This document shows, piece after piece, positions 42,706-53,324 of a stretch of DNA of 64,000 bases (its first letter is position 1; the number at the start of each line of letters is the position of its first letter). The position numbers and the translations under genes are program-made. Below the pieces are notes generated by a model. It searched no databases. It was not told the DNA's origin and saw nothing but the letters and a program-made list of their open reading frames with translations. This stretch comes from Aquarana catesbeiana (lineage: Eukaryota; Chordata; Amphibia; Anura; Ranidae), in the NCBI RefSeq assembly GCF_042186555.1, contig NC_133336.1, positions 37,932,338 to 37,996,337 on the forward strand, given 5' to 3'.

Positions 42706-42971
42706 GGCCGGGTTCACACCTATGCGAATTAGATGCGGGTTTCCCCACATCTAATTTTATAGAACGAGAATGTGACTGGCTCCCTATGGAGCTGGTTCAC
42801 ATATCTCCGTTGCGGCTGTGGAGCGCACTGCACAAAAACGCTGTGCGTCTTTGGCTCCTTTTCAGGGCTGAATTCAGGCATAAAATCGGACCTGATTTGT
42901 CTCTGAAATGGGGAACAGGGACGCACAGCGCTCCTGTGTGATCTGCAGAGGGTTCCAGTGTGAACCGAGTC
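42706..42971. mobile_element. Harbinger-type MITE inside the Tc1 end
   Basis: GGCCGGGTTCACACC and GTGTGAACCGAGTC are inverted; TAA flanks both sides (42703-42705, 42972-42974). The other Tc1 inverted repeat shows a single TAA at the same point, a direct proof of the empty site. Confidence 0.85.
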
Positions 42972-43258
42972 TAAATGTATTTTATTGGGATTTTATGTGA
43001 TGGACCAAGACAAAGTGGCACATAATTATGAAGTGGAAGGAAAATGATAAACAATTTTCACATTTTTTTACAAAACAATATCTGAAAAGTGTGGCGTGCA
43101 TTTGTATTCAGCCCCTTTTACTCTGATATCCCTAACTAAAATCTAGTGGAACTAATTGCCTTCAGCAGACACCTTAGTAAATAGAGTCCACCTGTGTGTA
43201 ATTCAGTCTCAGAAGAGCTCAGAGGTTTGTTAGAGAACCTTAGTGAGCAAACAGCATC

Positions 43259-44250
43259 ATAAAGGCCAAGGAACACACCAGACAGGTCAGGGATAAAGCT
43301 GTGGAGAAGTTTAAAGCAGGGTTAGGTTATAAAAAAATATCCCAAGCTTTAAACATCTCACAGAGCACTGTATAATCCATCATCCGAAAATGGAAAGAGT
43401 ATGGCACAACTGCAAACCTACCAAGACATGGTCATCCACCTAAACTGACAGGCCGGGCAAGGAGAGCATTAATCAGAGAAGCAGCCAAGAGGCCCATGGT
43501 AACTCTGGAGGAGCTGCAGAGATCCACAGCTCAGGTGGGAGAATCTGTCCACAGGACAACTATTAATCTGCCCTTTATGGAAGCGTGGCAAGAATAAAGC
43601 CATTGTTGAAAGAAAGCCATAAGCAGTTTGCGAGAAGCCATGTTAGGGACATAGCAAACATGTGGAAGAAGGTGCTCTGGTCAGATGAGACCAAAATGTA
43701 ACTTTTTGGCCTAAAAGCAAAACGCTATGTGTGGCGGAAAACTAACACTGCACATCACCCTGCACACATCATCCCCACTGTGAAACATGGTGGTGGCAGC
43801 ATCATGTTGTGGGGATGCTTTTCTTCAGCAGGGACAAGGAAGCTGGTCAGAGTTGATGGGAAGATGGATGGAACCAAATAAAGGGTAATCTTAGAAGAAA
43901 AACTGTTAGAGTCTACAAAAGACTTGAGACTGGGGCGGAGGTTCACCTTCCAGCAGGACAAAAACCCTAAACATACAGCCAGAGCTACAATGGAATGGTT
44001 TATATCAAAGCATATTCATGTGCTAGAAGGACCCAGTCAAAGTCCAGACCTAAATCCAATTGAGAATCTGTGGCAAGACTTGAAAATTGCTGTTCACAGA
44101 CGCTCTTCATCCAATCTGACAGAGCTTGAGCTATCTTGCAAAGAAGAATGGGCAAAAATGTCACTCTCTAGATGTGCAAAGCTGGTAGAGACATCCCCAA
44201 AAAGACTTGCAGCTGTAATTGCAGTGAAAGGAGGTTCTACAAAGTATTGA
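43259..44250 (+). pseudogene. Tc1 transposase, broken
   Basis: The start codon position holds ATA (43259-43261), followed by AAGGCCAAGGAACAC. The N-terminal helix-turn-helix is interrupted by TAA in the CTGTATAATCC stretch. A frameshift near 43565 and further stops follow. The last part is open (43924-44250) with FTFQQDKNPKHT, SPDLNPIENLWQDLK and AVIAVKGGSTKY, including second and third catalytic residues. Unrelated in detail to the other Tc1 copies of the window. Confidence 0.88.
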
Positions 44251-44469
44251 CTTAGGGGGGCTGAATACAAATGTACCCCACACTTTTCACATATTTATTT
44301 GTAAGGAAAATTGAAAACCATTTATCATTTTCCTTCCACTTCACAATGATGTGCCACTATGTGTTGGTCTATCACATAAAATCCCAATAAAATACATTTA
44401 CATTTTTGGTTGTAACATGATAAAATGTGGAAAATATCAAGGGGTATGAATACTTTTTTTAAGGCACTG

Positions 44470-44890
44470 TATGAGGGACTATGGGTCTGATTTACTAAAG
44501 GCAAACAGACAGTGCACTTTGCAAGTGCAGTTGCTCTAGAGCCTAGTAAATGAGGTGAAGCTTCAGTTTACAAAGAATACCCAATCACATGCAAGGAAAA
44601 AAACAGCATTTTTGTTTACAAATGATTGAATGATGGAAATCAGCAGACCCGATCCCACGCTGAGCTGTCAGCCGCAGCTTCGCTGTGTGGGCGGGAGCGG
44701 AGGACACAGCCCACAACGGAAGTCCCATAGTAACTCTATGGGTGATGTCACTCCCCATTCATTTCACAGCCATTGTCGGATGTTTCCTCTGCAGAGCTTC
44801 CGCCGCTGTAGACCGAATCAGATCGGCTTCAAAAAAGATATGTATACTGATTTCTTGTTTACAGGGCTAGATAGGTTAGTGTTAGATCGT
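44470..44890. other. MITE fragment and unassigned sequence
   Basis: 44475-44580 begins GGGTCTGATTTACTAAAGGC and resembles 35351-35531. The rest leads into the palindrome at 44891. Confidence 0.4.
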
Positions 44891-45145
44891 GGATCCATAG
44901 AAAGTACAGGCCGGCAACTCAACAGCTTCTCCATAGAAAATATTTATACATTACAGCAAAAACAGCATCCAAAAATGCTGACGCGTTTCGGCCTTAGGCC
45001 TTTATCAAAAGCAAAGCTTGCTTTTGATGAAGGCCTAAGGCCAAAACGTGTCAGCATTTTTGGATGATGTTATTGCTGTAATGCTTAAATAAATATTTTC
45101 TATGGAGAAGCTGTCGAGTTGCCGGCCCGTACTTTCTATGGATCT
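44891..45145. mobile_element. Palindromic pair of hammerhead-bearing terminal repeats
   Basis: The arms are inverted from GATCCATAGAAAGTAC (44892) to GTACTTTCTATGGATC (45144) around AAGCTT (45014-45019). Near the centre each arm carries a hammerhead-like core: on -, TTGATAA, GGCC-TAA-GGCC, GAAAC, GCGTC (about 45012-44979); on +, TTGATGA, AGGCC-TAA-GGCC, AAAAC, GTGTC (about 45021-45056). Arms are 5' inward and end outward, as in the other inverted pairs here. Confidence 0.6.
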
Positions 45146-45888
45146 TTTGTGAGCTTAATTAGCCAGAGCACCGACTACTCTACACACAAACTATACTATA
45201 TAGCATTAGAGCTTGGGTGAATTCTTCTCTTAGATTGCGGATGTCTGTAGATGCAGGGATTTTAGTGTTAGGGTGGACTTATCCTTTAATTAAAAAAAGA
45301 GTGAATCAGGAAAATAATATATTAGGGCCCTCAGATGGAGATGAAAATAAATACAGTACTTATTTACTATGATCATTGGCTCCATCTAAAGGCCCTAACG
45401 CAGGATTTTCCTAAACCACTCTGCTCTCCTTGAATGCATAACATTCAACCTGGAAATTTGCAATCATTTGCACTAAACAAGTATATAATACAGTTTCACA
45501 GGATGAATAGCTGTGCAAATATTTTTTTAATGCACCCCATATAATCCAGTTTGTACAAATTAGGTCTGTAGGCAGGTAGTGGATAGCGCTGCCCTGGTTG
45601 GGAAGGTTGGGGTTAATTGTGTTTCTCAGGTTTTTCTTGGCGGGTTTTCTTGGGTCCGACCCCCCCCAGTCCTGTGTGCTATAAAATGGGATGGAGAGCC
45701 AAGAGAGGGAGAACACAGCAGAGCAGAGTGGACCTCCCTGTCCCTGCCGGAGTTTGGATATCCAGTGCCATGCCGAGGTCAGAGTTTCCGCTACCAAGGG
45801 GGATTGCTGGGACCTGAAGTCCGCCTTGAAGAAGCAAGTTCTGGATACTGACGACCGTCCTATCACACCACAACCTGCCTTATAGGTC
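45146..45888. other. Unassigned left flank of the Penelope-like insertion
   Basis: 45323-45401 is a tiny hairpin MITE (TTAGGGCCCTCAGATGGAG with its near inverse). 45560-45885 is GC-rich with CTATAAAA (45680-45687) and purine-rich sequence downstream, resembling a retroelement or MITE promoter, but no family is recognised. Confidence 0.4.
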
Positions 45889-45907
45889 TGTCCATGTAAA
45901 ATTTGTG

Positions 45908-46678
45908 AAAGTTCCAAAGACTGCGATCGGACCCCCAATCGCTGGGAAAACACCACATTCAATCCATGAAAAACGAATAGTGTGAAGAGGATAAAACGTT
46001 CCTTAGGTGTGTCGTATCAAGGTAGAGAGGTGAAAGATATAGGGACACTTCCAAGCCACCGATAGTAGCGGGAGAGGAGTAATGGATGTACCCTTACCGC
46101 ACTTGATGGACCTCCTCTATGGCGAGGTCATGTGAGCTTACAGATATAGCCCTCTGCAGGGACAGATGGATAACGATGTCCAGGTCTTGTTTGTAAGCAC
46201 CTCTCACTCAAAGGCTGATTTTTGCTGCTTCAGCGTCAGGAGGGAGACTCATTATTCAAAAGGTCCATGGATAAGAAAAAAGGGGGAAAAAAAAAGAAAG
46301 GGAACTCCAATGGTGTAGTAAAAATAATAAGGAGTTTATTACCTCAATTGACCATAGGTCTTAATACAAAATTACAAGTAAAAAACTGTTTAATTAAAAA
46401 GCCGGCATAAAACAAAGGCTAAACGCCCGTGCAAACATAGGATGCGTGATGGCAAGCACTGCGAGGCCACGCCCTACATGTTTCGTCATACGTGACGTCT
46501 TCTATGGGGCACGGGCGACGCAATGAACCATCACCTTTTATACAAACAATACACAACCAAGCCTCGTTTCCGCGTAAGTCCGTCATACAACTGGGCATGC
46601 GCGGAGGAATACCGAGCCTCGACATGGCTGTCATTAGAAGCCTCCTATAGGGGCGGAACATAACTGAAAACCGGAAAT
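45908..46678 (-). repeat. Penelope-like terminal repeat, outer left copy
   Basis: Inverse of 53325-54096 and direct repeat of 49449-50034. It stops abruptly at GGAACTTTCAC next to the target site, lacking the last 340 bases found in 49115-49448. The junction with the inverted flank at 46679/46680 shares the two bases GC. Confidence 0.85.
46471..46512 (-). ncRNA. Hammerhead-like core in the outer left terminal repeat
   Basis: Inverse of the motif at 53485-53530; same boxes. The inner left copy (about 50012-50034) is cut within stem II. Confidence 0.4.
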
Positions 46679-49095
46679 GCTTTCAATGCAGGGATGGTCA
46701 CAGAAATCTTAATATTCTCTAACCTCTTGCAGCTCACGTAGTGCATATGTGCGGCGGCAAAGAGGGTGTCCTTTATTGCCCACACATGCGCCCAGAGCTT
46801 TCTGCGCTGAGAACGTGCTCACTGCGCACTCCCTTCAGAGAAACTGAGCTGTCAAGGACAGCTCCTGGCCTCTAGTAATAATCAGGAGCTGGCAGAATCA
46901 GCTTTTGATCATGTGACCACTGATACAGCCAATCACAGTGGTCACGTGATCAAGCAGACCCGTATGCCCCCTTGGGCTTAAAGGAGTTTTAAAGTCTCAA
47001 GGTTTTTTACTTTAATGTATTAAGGTGAAAAACCTTCTGTGGTGCAGCTTCCCCCCAAAGCCCCCCTTTTACTTACCTGAACCTGATCTTTCCAGCAACG
47101 AGAAAGAGTCCAGCAGCTCCAGCCGCTGTCTCTGGTCCTCATTGGATAGATTGATAGCAGCAGCTGCTGTCAATCAAATTCAGTGACACGGAAGCTGGGG
47201 GGCGGGGCCAAGTCCTGCTGTCTGTGTCAAAGGACTCAGCAGCAGGACTCGGGAGCGAGCCAGCACGAGCGCCCCCCATGGAAAGGGGCTCTCTGTGGGG
47301 GCACTTGATGAGGAGGAGGAGCCAGGAGCGCCGCCGGGGGGACCCCAGAAGAGGAGGATTGGGGCCGCTCTTTGCAAAACCCTTGAACAGAGGAGGTAAG
47401 TATAACATGTTTGTTATCTAAAAAAAAAAAAAAGCAAAAGCAATGCATTGTGCACACTTTCTGTCTGCAGACACCCATACCTCCCAACATTTTGAGATGG
47501 GAATGAGGGACACCTACTAGCAAACATATGTAGACATAGGACACACCCCCACACCCTGCCACACCCCCTTAAAGGAGAATTAACCCAAAAAAAAGGTTAA
47601 TTAAATCCACAAGGGCTTTTTTTTACCATTACTATTCCTTTATATTAGCTTTTAAAATTTACAAATGCAGCAATTGGATGAAAGGTTTAGCTCTGGGAAA
47701 CACTTTTTGAAAGATAAAAAGTGCATTTTATATACAACACATCCAATCACTGTCCAAATCCTGGCGCCTCAACCTCCGCAACATCTCCAAAATACGCCCC
47801 TTTCTAACCAATAACACAACAAAGCTCTTAATTCACTCCCTGGTCATCTCTCGCCTCGACTACTGCAACTCCCTTCTCATTGGCTTACCTCTACATAGTC
47901 TATCACCTCTTCAATCCATCATGAATGCTGCTGCCAGACTCATCCACCTTACCAATCGCTCAGTGTCTGCCACTCCTCTCTGTCAATCCCTCCACTGGCT
48001 TCCGCTCGGCCAAAGAATTATTTTCAAAATACTAACAACTACATACAAAGCCATACACAATTTAGCCCCCAGCTACATCACTAGCCTAGTCTCTAAATAC
48101 CAACCTACTCATTATCTTCGTTCCTCTCAAGACCTCCTGCTCTCTAGCTCCCTTGTCACCTCCTCCCATGCTCATCTCCAGGACTTTTCCAAAGCCTCTC
48201 CAATCCTATGGAATGCCTTACCCCAATCTGTCTGCTTATCTCCTACTTTATTAGCTTTTAGACGATCCCTGAAAACCCTTCTCTTCAGAGAAGCCTTCCC
48301 TACCCACACTTAACAACTGTTTTTTTCATTTTCTCCATCAGCTCATCCCCCACAGTTATTACCTTTTGTTTCCACTTGACCCTCCCTTCTAGATTGTAAG
48401 CTCTAACGAGCACTGCCCTCTGATCCCTCCTGTATGGATTTGTATTGTAAGTGTACTGTCTGCCCTCATGTTGTAAAGCACTGCGCAAACTGTTGGCGCT
48501 ATAAAAATCCTGTATAATAATAATAATAACAATTATATAGATTAGACCAAAATGAGGGACAAAAATGGATTAAAGAGGGACAGAGGGACATTGCTCCAAA
48601 ACAGGGACAGTCCCTCGAAATCATGGACAGTTGGGAGCTATGGACACCCAGTCCCCCGACAAGACCCACTGGCTGTCATAAACACGCCCCTGAGCTTCAG
48701 GGGGGTGTCAGTCACTGCTGCTGTGTTCTATGCAGTGCACCAAACTTCCACAGAGCCAGTTTAATCTGAATGAGAATGAGTTACTGCCGAGCCCACCTAT
48801 GTGCCCACATTTAATCCTTGTACTATAAACCATAAAAAATAATAGACCCAGAAAATATAAGAAAACAGCCTTTTCTGCAATGATCACTTTCCATCTGGAG
48901 ATGTCCTCCTCAGTAATTTCTTTCTTCCACAAATTCTGCCAGTCTTCTGGGTTGAATGAAGACCATGGTGGTAGTAACACTGAAGTATAGATTTACAAAG
49001 ATTGAAAATAGCTTTTAAAATCAAATTAAAAGGTTAACGTTTATATAAAATTTTCATTAACTGGATTTACATCTACTTTAAGGTAGAAAAATAAC
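46679..49095. repeat. Inverted copy of the right-hand flanking DNA
   Basis: Reverse complement of 54451-56869; paired positions add up to about 103547 throughout. It contains a TTAA MITE (about 47000-47420, -), a CATACCTCCC MITE (47476-48642) and, inside the latter, an L2-type LINE end. Frames that differ between the arms (for example 48552-48764 and 54782-54994) differ by single residues, so the duplication is recent or kept alike by conversion. Confidence 0.85.
47741..48535 (+). pseudogene. L2-type LINE end: C-terminal part of reverse transcriptase
   Basis: The frame is open from about 47744 to TAA at 48311-48313. Motifs LVISRLDYCNSLLIGLP, NAAARLIH and LHWLPLGQRI are characteristic of the C-terminal RT region of L2-type LINEs. 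The copy is 5'-truncated and ends in CTATAAAAATCCTGTATAA with an AATAAT repeat tail. It is inserted in the MITE at 47476-48642 and has an inverted twin at 55012-55806. Confidence 0.8.
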
Positions 49096-49114
49096 CACAA
49101 ATTTTACATGGACA

Positions 49115-50034
49115 ATTTAGTACGAAAACCTGCGCTAATGAGCAAGACAAAAGAATGAAAAATTGCTTGAAAAGTGCAATGTGCAGCTGCAACAAAATAC
49201 TTCAAATATCAAATAAAGTGTAAAAAACTATATAAACTAAATTTGTGCGCTAGCATAAATAAATCCTTATAAAGAAAATTTACAACTAAGAAGCTCCTTG
49301 GGAATACTACCCAGGAGCTATAGTGTGTTTAAATCTCAATGCAGAAAAATAACACAATAAAATAAGATAAAATAAAACATACAAAAATTATGAATTAAGA
49401 CACATCTCCATGGCAAACATCGTGAATAATTCTGAAAAAACATAAAAGTGAAAGTTCCAAAGACTGCGATCGGACCCCCAATCGCTGGGAAAACACCACA
49501 TTCAATCCATGAAAAACGAATAGTGTGAAGAGGATAAAACGTTCCTTAGGTGTGTCGTATCAAGGTAGAGAGGTGAAAGATATAGGGACACTTCCAAGCC
49601 ACCGATAGTAGCGGGAGAGGAGTAATGGATGTACCCTTACCGCACTTGATGGACCTCCTCTATGGCGAGGTCATATGAGCTTACAGATATAGCCCTCTGC
49701 AGGGACAGATGGATAACGATGTCCAGGTCTTGTTTGTAAGCACCTCTCACTCAAAGGCTGATTTTTGCTGCTTCAGCGTCAGGAGGGAGACTCATTATTC
49801 AAAAGGTCCATGGATAAGAAAAAAGGGGGAAAAAAAAAGAAAGGGAACTCCAATGGTGTAGTAAAAATAATAAGGAGTTTATTATCTCAATTGACCATAG
49901 GTCTTAATACAAAATTACAAGTAAAAAACTGTTTAATTAAAAAGCCGGCATAAAACAAAGGCTAAACGCCCGTGCAAACATAGGATGCGTGATGGCAAGC
50001 ACTGCGAGGCCACGCCCTACATGTTTCGTCATAC
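49115..50034 (-). repeat. Penelope-like terminal repeat, inner left copy
   Basis: Inverse of 53512-54431. Its end toward the frame (50034) breaks in the stem of the hammerhead-like motif. Read on -, the order is partial ribozyme core, AATAAA, GTCCA-N8-GGTAAG (complement at 49634-49654), then the 3' end at 49115. Confidence 0.85.
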
Positions 50035-50112
50035 GTGTGTACATTGGAATATGCGGAGGGATGAACATACTCCCCGCCAACCCCACTGGGAAGAGTACTC
50101 TCAGCCCCAACA

Positions 50113-52491
50113 TTGGGGTTTTCCCAGAGGAGAGCAAAACTTCCAACGGTCAATAGAAGAAAGATAGGAGTTAGAGGGGGGAGGAAGACAAGGAGCAAAA
50201 AGAAAACGGGTGTAACCGGGCAGGGCATCTTTAACCTCAGTGGCATCCCTCTGACTCCCAATGAGACTGCCATCTTAGATAAGGGGCTTAAATTTGCACC
50301 CCCAAAGCCACTTAATAAATTCCAAACATACATGGACATACACAAGTATACCAGGAAACTGAACATCAAGCGTTACTTGTTGTCCAATCCTATTAGTGCC
50401 CACAGTTACGATCACACGAATATTAAGCATTCAGGCCTGGCGAACGCTTCACTGTTTAATCCACCAGGGGGTCTACCAGCTTCCATTAAGGTCTTTAGGG
50501 ATCTCCTTCTGAGAGACCTTGATAGTATAAAAAGTAAAAACATCAAAATGAAAAAAGATCTAGAATTAGGTTTAGACCAACTTTGTAAACGGAAAGATTT
50601 AGTTGTGAGACCAGCTGACAAGGGGGGTGGGATAGTGGTTCTAAATAAGAGTGATTACCTTCAAGAGTTAGATAAAATTGTGGGTGACACTACCACTTAC
50701 ACCCCTCTAAAATCAGACCCTCGGAGTAAATATAAAAGGGAACTTGAAAATATTGTAGAACACGGTTTTAAATTAGGTGTTATAAACAAGAAGGAAAAAT
50801 CGTTTTTGATACCGGTATCGTCACGGATACCAATCATATACTATTTGCCAAAGGTCCATAAGGACCCTGTGCACCCGCCTGGCCACCCAATAATCAGCGG
50901 CATAGATTCAATCACCTCTAGGGCCGGTAGGTATATTGATAATTTCCTCCAGCCTTTGGTTCGATCATTACCTGCCTACATTAAGGACAGCAGACATGCC
51001 ATCAATCTACTTAGAGATTGTGGGTATAAGAACGGATATTGGCTCGTGACTGCCGATGTCACGTCTTTATATATGGCAATCCCCCATGCTTGGGGTATAT
51101 CCTCAGTGAAATATTATCTATATAAAGACGTGACACTATTGAGAAAACAAAAGAGGTTTATAATGGACCTATTGGAGTATGCCACTACTCACAATTTTTT
51201 CTGGCACAAGAATCTTTTTTTCCTTCAAACGAAGGGGGTAGCCATGGGGGCTAAGTTTGCCCCCAGCCTGGCTAATTTATTCATGGGTAAGTGGGAGGAG
51301 GACGTCATCTATGCCCAACGCAGGCCTGAATTAGTCCTGTGGGCGAGGTACATTGATGACGTCCTCCTCCTATGGAATGGTACCCATGATTCTTTGTGTA
51401 GATTCATGGAAAATTTGAATAAAAACGATAGGGGAATCCATTTTAATTATGAAGCAAGTTTAAGTACTGTGAACTTTTTGGATCTTAAAATATGGGGAGA
51501 AGGCGATATGATATTAACCTCTACTTTTTTTAAAACCACGGATCGAAATGCTTTTATACCGCGAGACAGTTGCCACCACAAAGCTTGGCTTGACGCAGTC
51601 CCCAAAAGTCAATACGTTAGGATCAGACGCAATTGCTCTTCTATTAACGATTTTAGAATTCAGTCCCAAGTCCTCACTGATCGATTTATTGAAAAAGGCT
51701 ATGACGCCTCTTTCTTAAAAGAACGAGTGGAAGAGGTGGAAAAGCTAGATAGAGAATCCCTATTAAAAGATCAAACAGAAACAGGGACTACTGTAAAGAA
51801 AGATTTCACCTGTCCGTTCATAACCCGCTATTCATACCAACATTCTGTTATCAGGAAATTGATATATAAACATTGGCATATCGTGAAAAACGACAGTATA
51901 TTAGGCCCCTCACTTCCTGAGAGGCCCCAGGTCGTTTTTAAGGGGCTGTCATCCATCAGAACATCTGTAGCTTCTGGGGTATGCGACCCTCCGATAAAGA
52001 AACCAATGTTTTTTCAAAATCTAGTGGGGTATTATAGATGCAGAAAATGTGCGGTTTGTACTATTAATGCCATTAACGACCGGAAGGTGACTCATTTCCA
52101 CTCTACCAGTTCTTCACAAATTTTTCCAATTAAAGCATTTATTACATGCTCTACTACTCATGTAGTGTACCTTTTAACCTGTCCGTGTGGGTTCCAGTAT
52201 GTGGGACGTACGGTTCGCCCACTTCAAGTCAGGGTAAATGAGCACATTGGGAATATCCGGAGAGGCTTTACAGGCCATCCGGTATCCAAACACTATCTGA
52301 ATGTACACAACAAGGACCCTAAGGGTACTCAGTTTATTGGGATCGATAGATTAAAGGTACCATGGAGAGGAGGACCCAAAAGACGAGCTATATCCAAGCT
52401 AGAAATGGAATGGATATACAAAATCAGGTGTCTTAAACCACGAGGGCTTAATGTAGATATTGAAATCAATGCGTTTATTGATAACGCATGA
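50113..52491 (+). CDS. Penelope-like reverse transcriptase with GIY-YIG endonuclease
   Basis: Open for 792 codons to TGA at 52489-52491, close to the full length of vertebrate Penelope-like proteins. Counting from 50113 (TTG; first in-frame ATG is codon 74), the RT part has PKVHKDP near 255, TADVTSLY with Asp315, GVAMGAKFAPSLANLF at 375-390 and YIDD at 413-416. A cysteine cluster (C643, C646, C649) precedes the GIY-YIG domain: HVVYLLTC (683-690), FQYVGRT (694-700), then conserved Arg and NEH. The protein would nick DNA and prime reverse transcription in the nucleus. A basic N-terminal frame with ATG at 50051 lies in another phase, so the start may be disturbed. No internal stop: a young, perhaps active copy. 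Confidence 0.9.
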   Translation: MGFSQRRAKLPTVNRRKIGVRGGRKTRSKKKTGVTGQGIFNLSGIPLTPNETAILDKGLKFAPPKPLNKFQTYMDIHKYTRKLNIKRYLLSNPISAHSYDHTNIKHSGLANASLFNPPGGLPASIKVFRDLLLRDLDSIKSKNIKMKKDLELGLDQLCKRKDLVVRPADKGGGIVVLNKSDYLQELDKIVGDTTTYTPLKSDPRSKYKRELENIVEHGFKLGVINKKEKSFLIPVSSRIPIIYYLPKVHKDPVHPPGHPIISGIDSITSRAGRYIDNFLQPLVRSLPAYIKDSRHAINLLRDCGYKNGYWLVTADVTSLYMAIPHAWGISSVKYYLYKDVTLLRKQKRFIMDLLEYATTHNFFWHKNLFFLQTKGVAMGAKFAPSLANLFMGKWEEDVIYAQRRPELVLWARYIDDVLLLWNGTHDSLCRFMENLNKNDRGIHFNYEASLSTVNFLDLKIWGEGDMILTSTFFKTTDRNAFIPRDSCHHKAWLDAVPKSQYVRIRRNCSSINDFRIQSQVLTDRFIEKGYDASFLKERVEEVEKLDRESLLKDQTETGTTVKKDFTCPFITRYSYQHSVIRKLIYKHWHIVKNDSILGPSLPERPQVVFKGLSSIRTSVASGVCDPPIKKPMFFQNLVGYYRCRKCAVCTINAINDRKVTHFHSTSSSQIFPIKAFITCSTTHVVYLLTCPCGFQYVGRTVRPLQVRVNEHIGNIRRGFTGHPVSKHYLNVHNKDPKGTQFIGIDRLKVPWRGGPKRRAISKLEMEWIYKIRCLKPRGLNVDIEINAFIDNA

Positions 52492-53324
52492 TGGAAATTT
52501 CCGATTTAGCAATGAATGTGGTTATAGATAAGAACAAAATTTGACCGTAATTAATTATTCAGGGGTGCTCCATCCTTTGTCTAAGAGAGAATATGGACTA
52601 CTCATAAGTTTGGATTTGCGTTTGGTCCTGTTTTTGTTATAAGCCTTTTAGGTATGCATATTAGTATTTATCTCTGTTTGGCCTTGTATTTATGCCATAA
52701 GCCTTTTAGGTATGCATATTTGTATTTATTCCCTATGCTATTGATTGTTAAGGGGGATACTGAGACTAAACTTGGCTGTCATGTCTATATTTGAACAGAA
52801 TCGATTTAAACATCTAACTTGTTTAAATTTAAATACAATATTAAAAATATTTTTTAGCCCTTAGATTTTTATTAGAATCGATTGGGCGATTTTTTCTCAT
52901 TACATATTTTTAGTTGTAGTATTTATATTTACGTTTTTATGATGTATATTCATATTTCCATTTTGTGTGTCGTCATATTAATCTTATAGCTCATTATACT
53001 AGTTTGATTATTTTTGTGCACAGTACACATGCCGCAGAGTATATATATTTTTACTAATAATATGATATATTTTTTAAAATGTTATCATCTCACATGCAAG
53101 ACACCGGATGTCATTATTCAGTAGATTCTGTTAGCTTACATCTATACTTGGAGTCATACGTCCAAGTGTTTCCGGTTTCTAGTTACGTTCCGCCTCTTTA
53201 GGAGGCTTTCAATGACAGCCATATCGACGCTCGGTATCTTTCCGCGCATGCCCAGTTGTATGACGAGCGTACGCGGAAACGAGGCTTGGTTGTGTGGTGG
53301 AGTCATGTGTCCGGGCATTTCCGG
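52492..53324 (+). other. 3' untranslated part of the Penelope-like element
   Basis: AT-rich. 52630-52740 has two tandem copies of ATAAGCCTTTTAGGTATGCATATT. 53165-53295 is a diverged tandem copy of 53320-53450 (TCCGGTTT, AGGAGGCTT, CAATGACAGCCAT, TTTCCGCGCATGCCCAG), so the start of the terminal repeat is duplicated here. Confidence 0.7.

Larger units (their letters stand above)
42636..44469 (+). mobile_element. Tc1-type transposon with nested MITE
   Basis: The left end CAGTACCTTGAAAAAGTATTCATACCCC and the right end (inverse, CAGTGCCTTAAAAAAAGTATTC) are inverted. TA follows the right end; TG precedes the left end, so one base has changed. A 266-bp MITE sits in the left inverted repeat at 42706-42971. 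Comparison of the two inverted repeats gives the undisturbed sequence AAATGTAAATGTATTTTATTGGG. Confidence 0.88.

Noticed and set aside
44891..45145. Bacterial-type terminator hairpin
   Set aside because: The palindrome has terminal-repeat arms with ribozyme-like cores and lies in eukaryotic repeat DNA.
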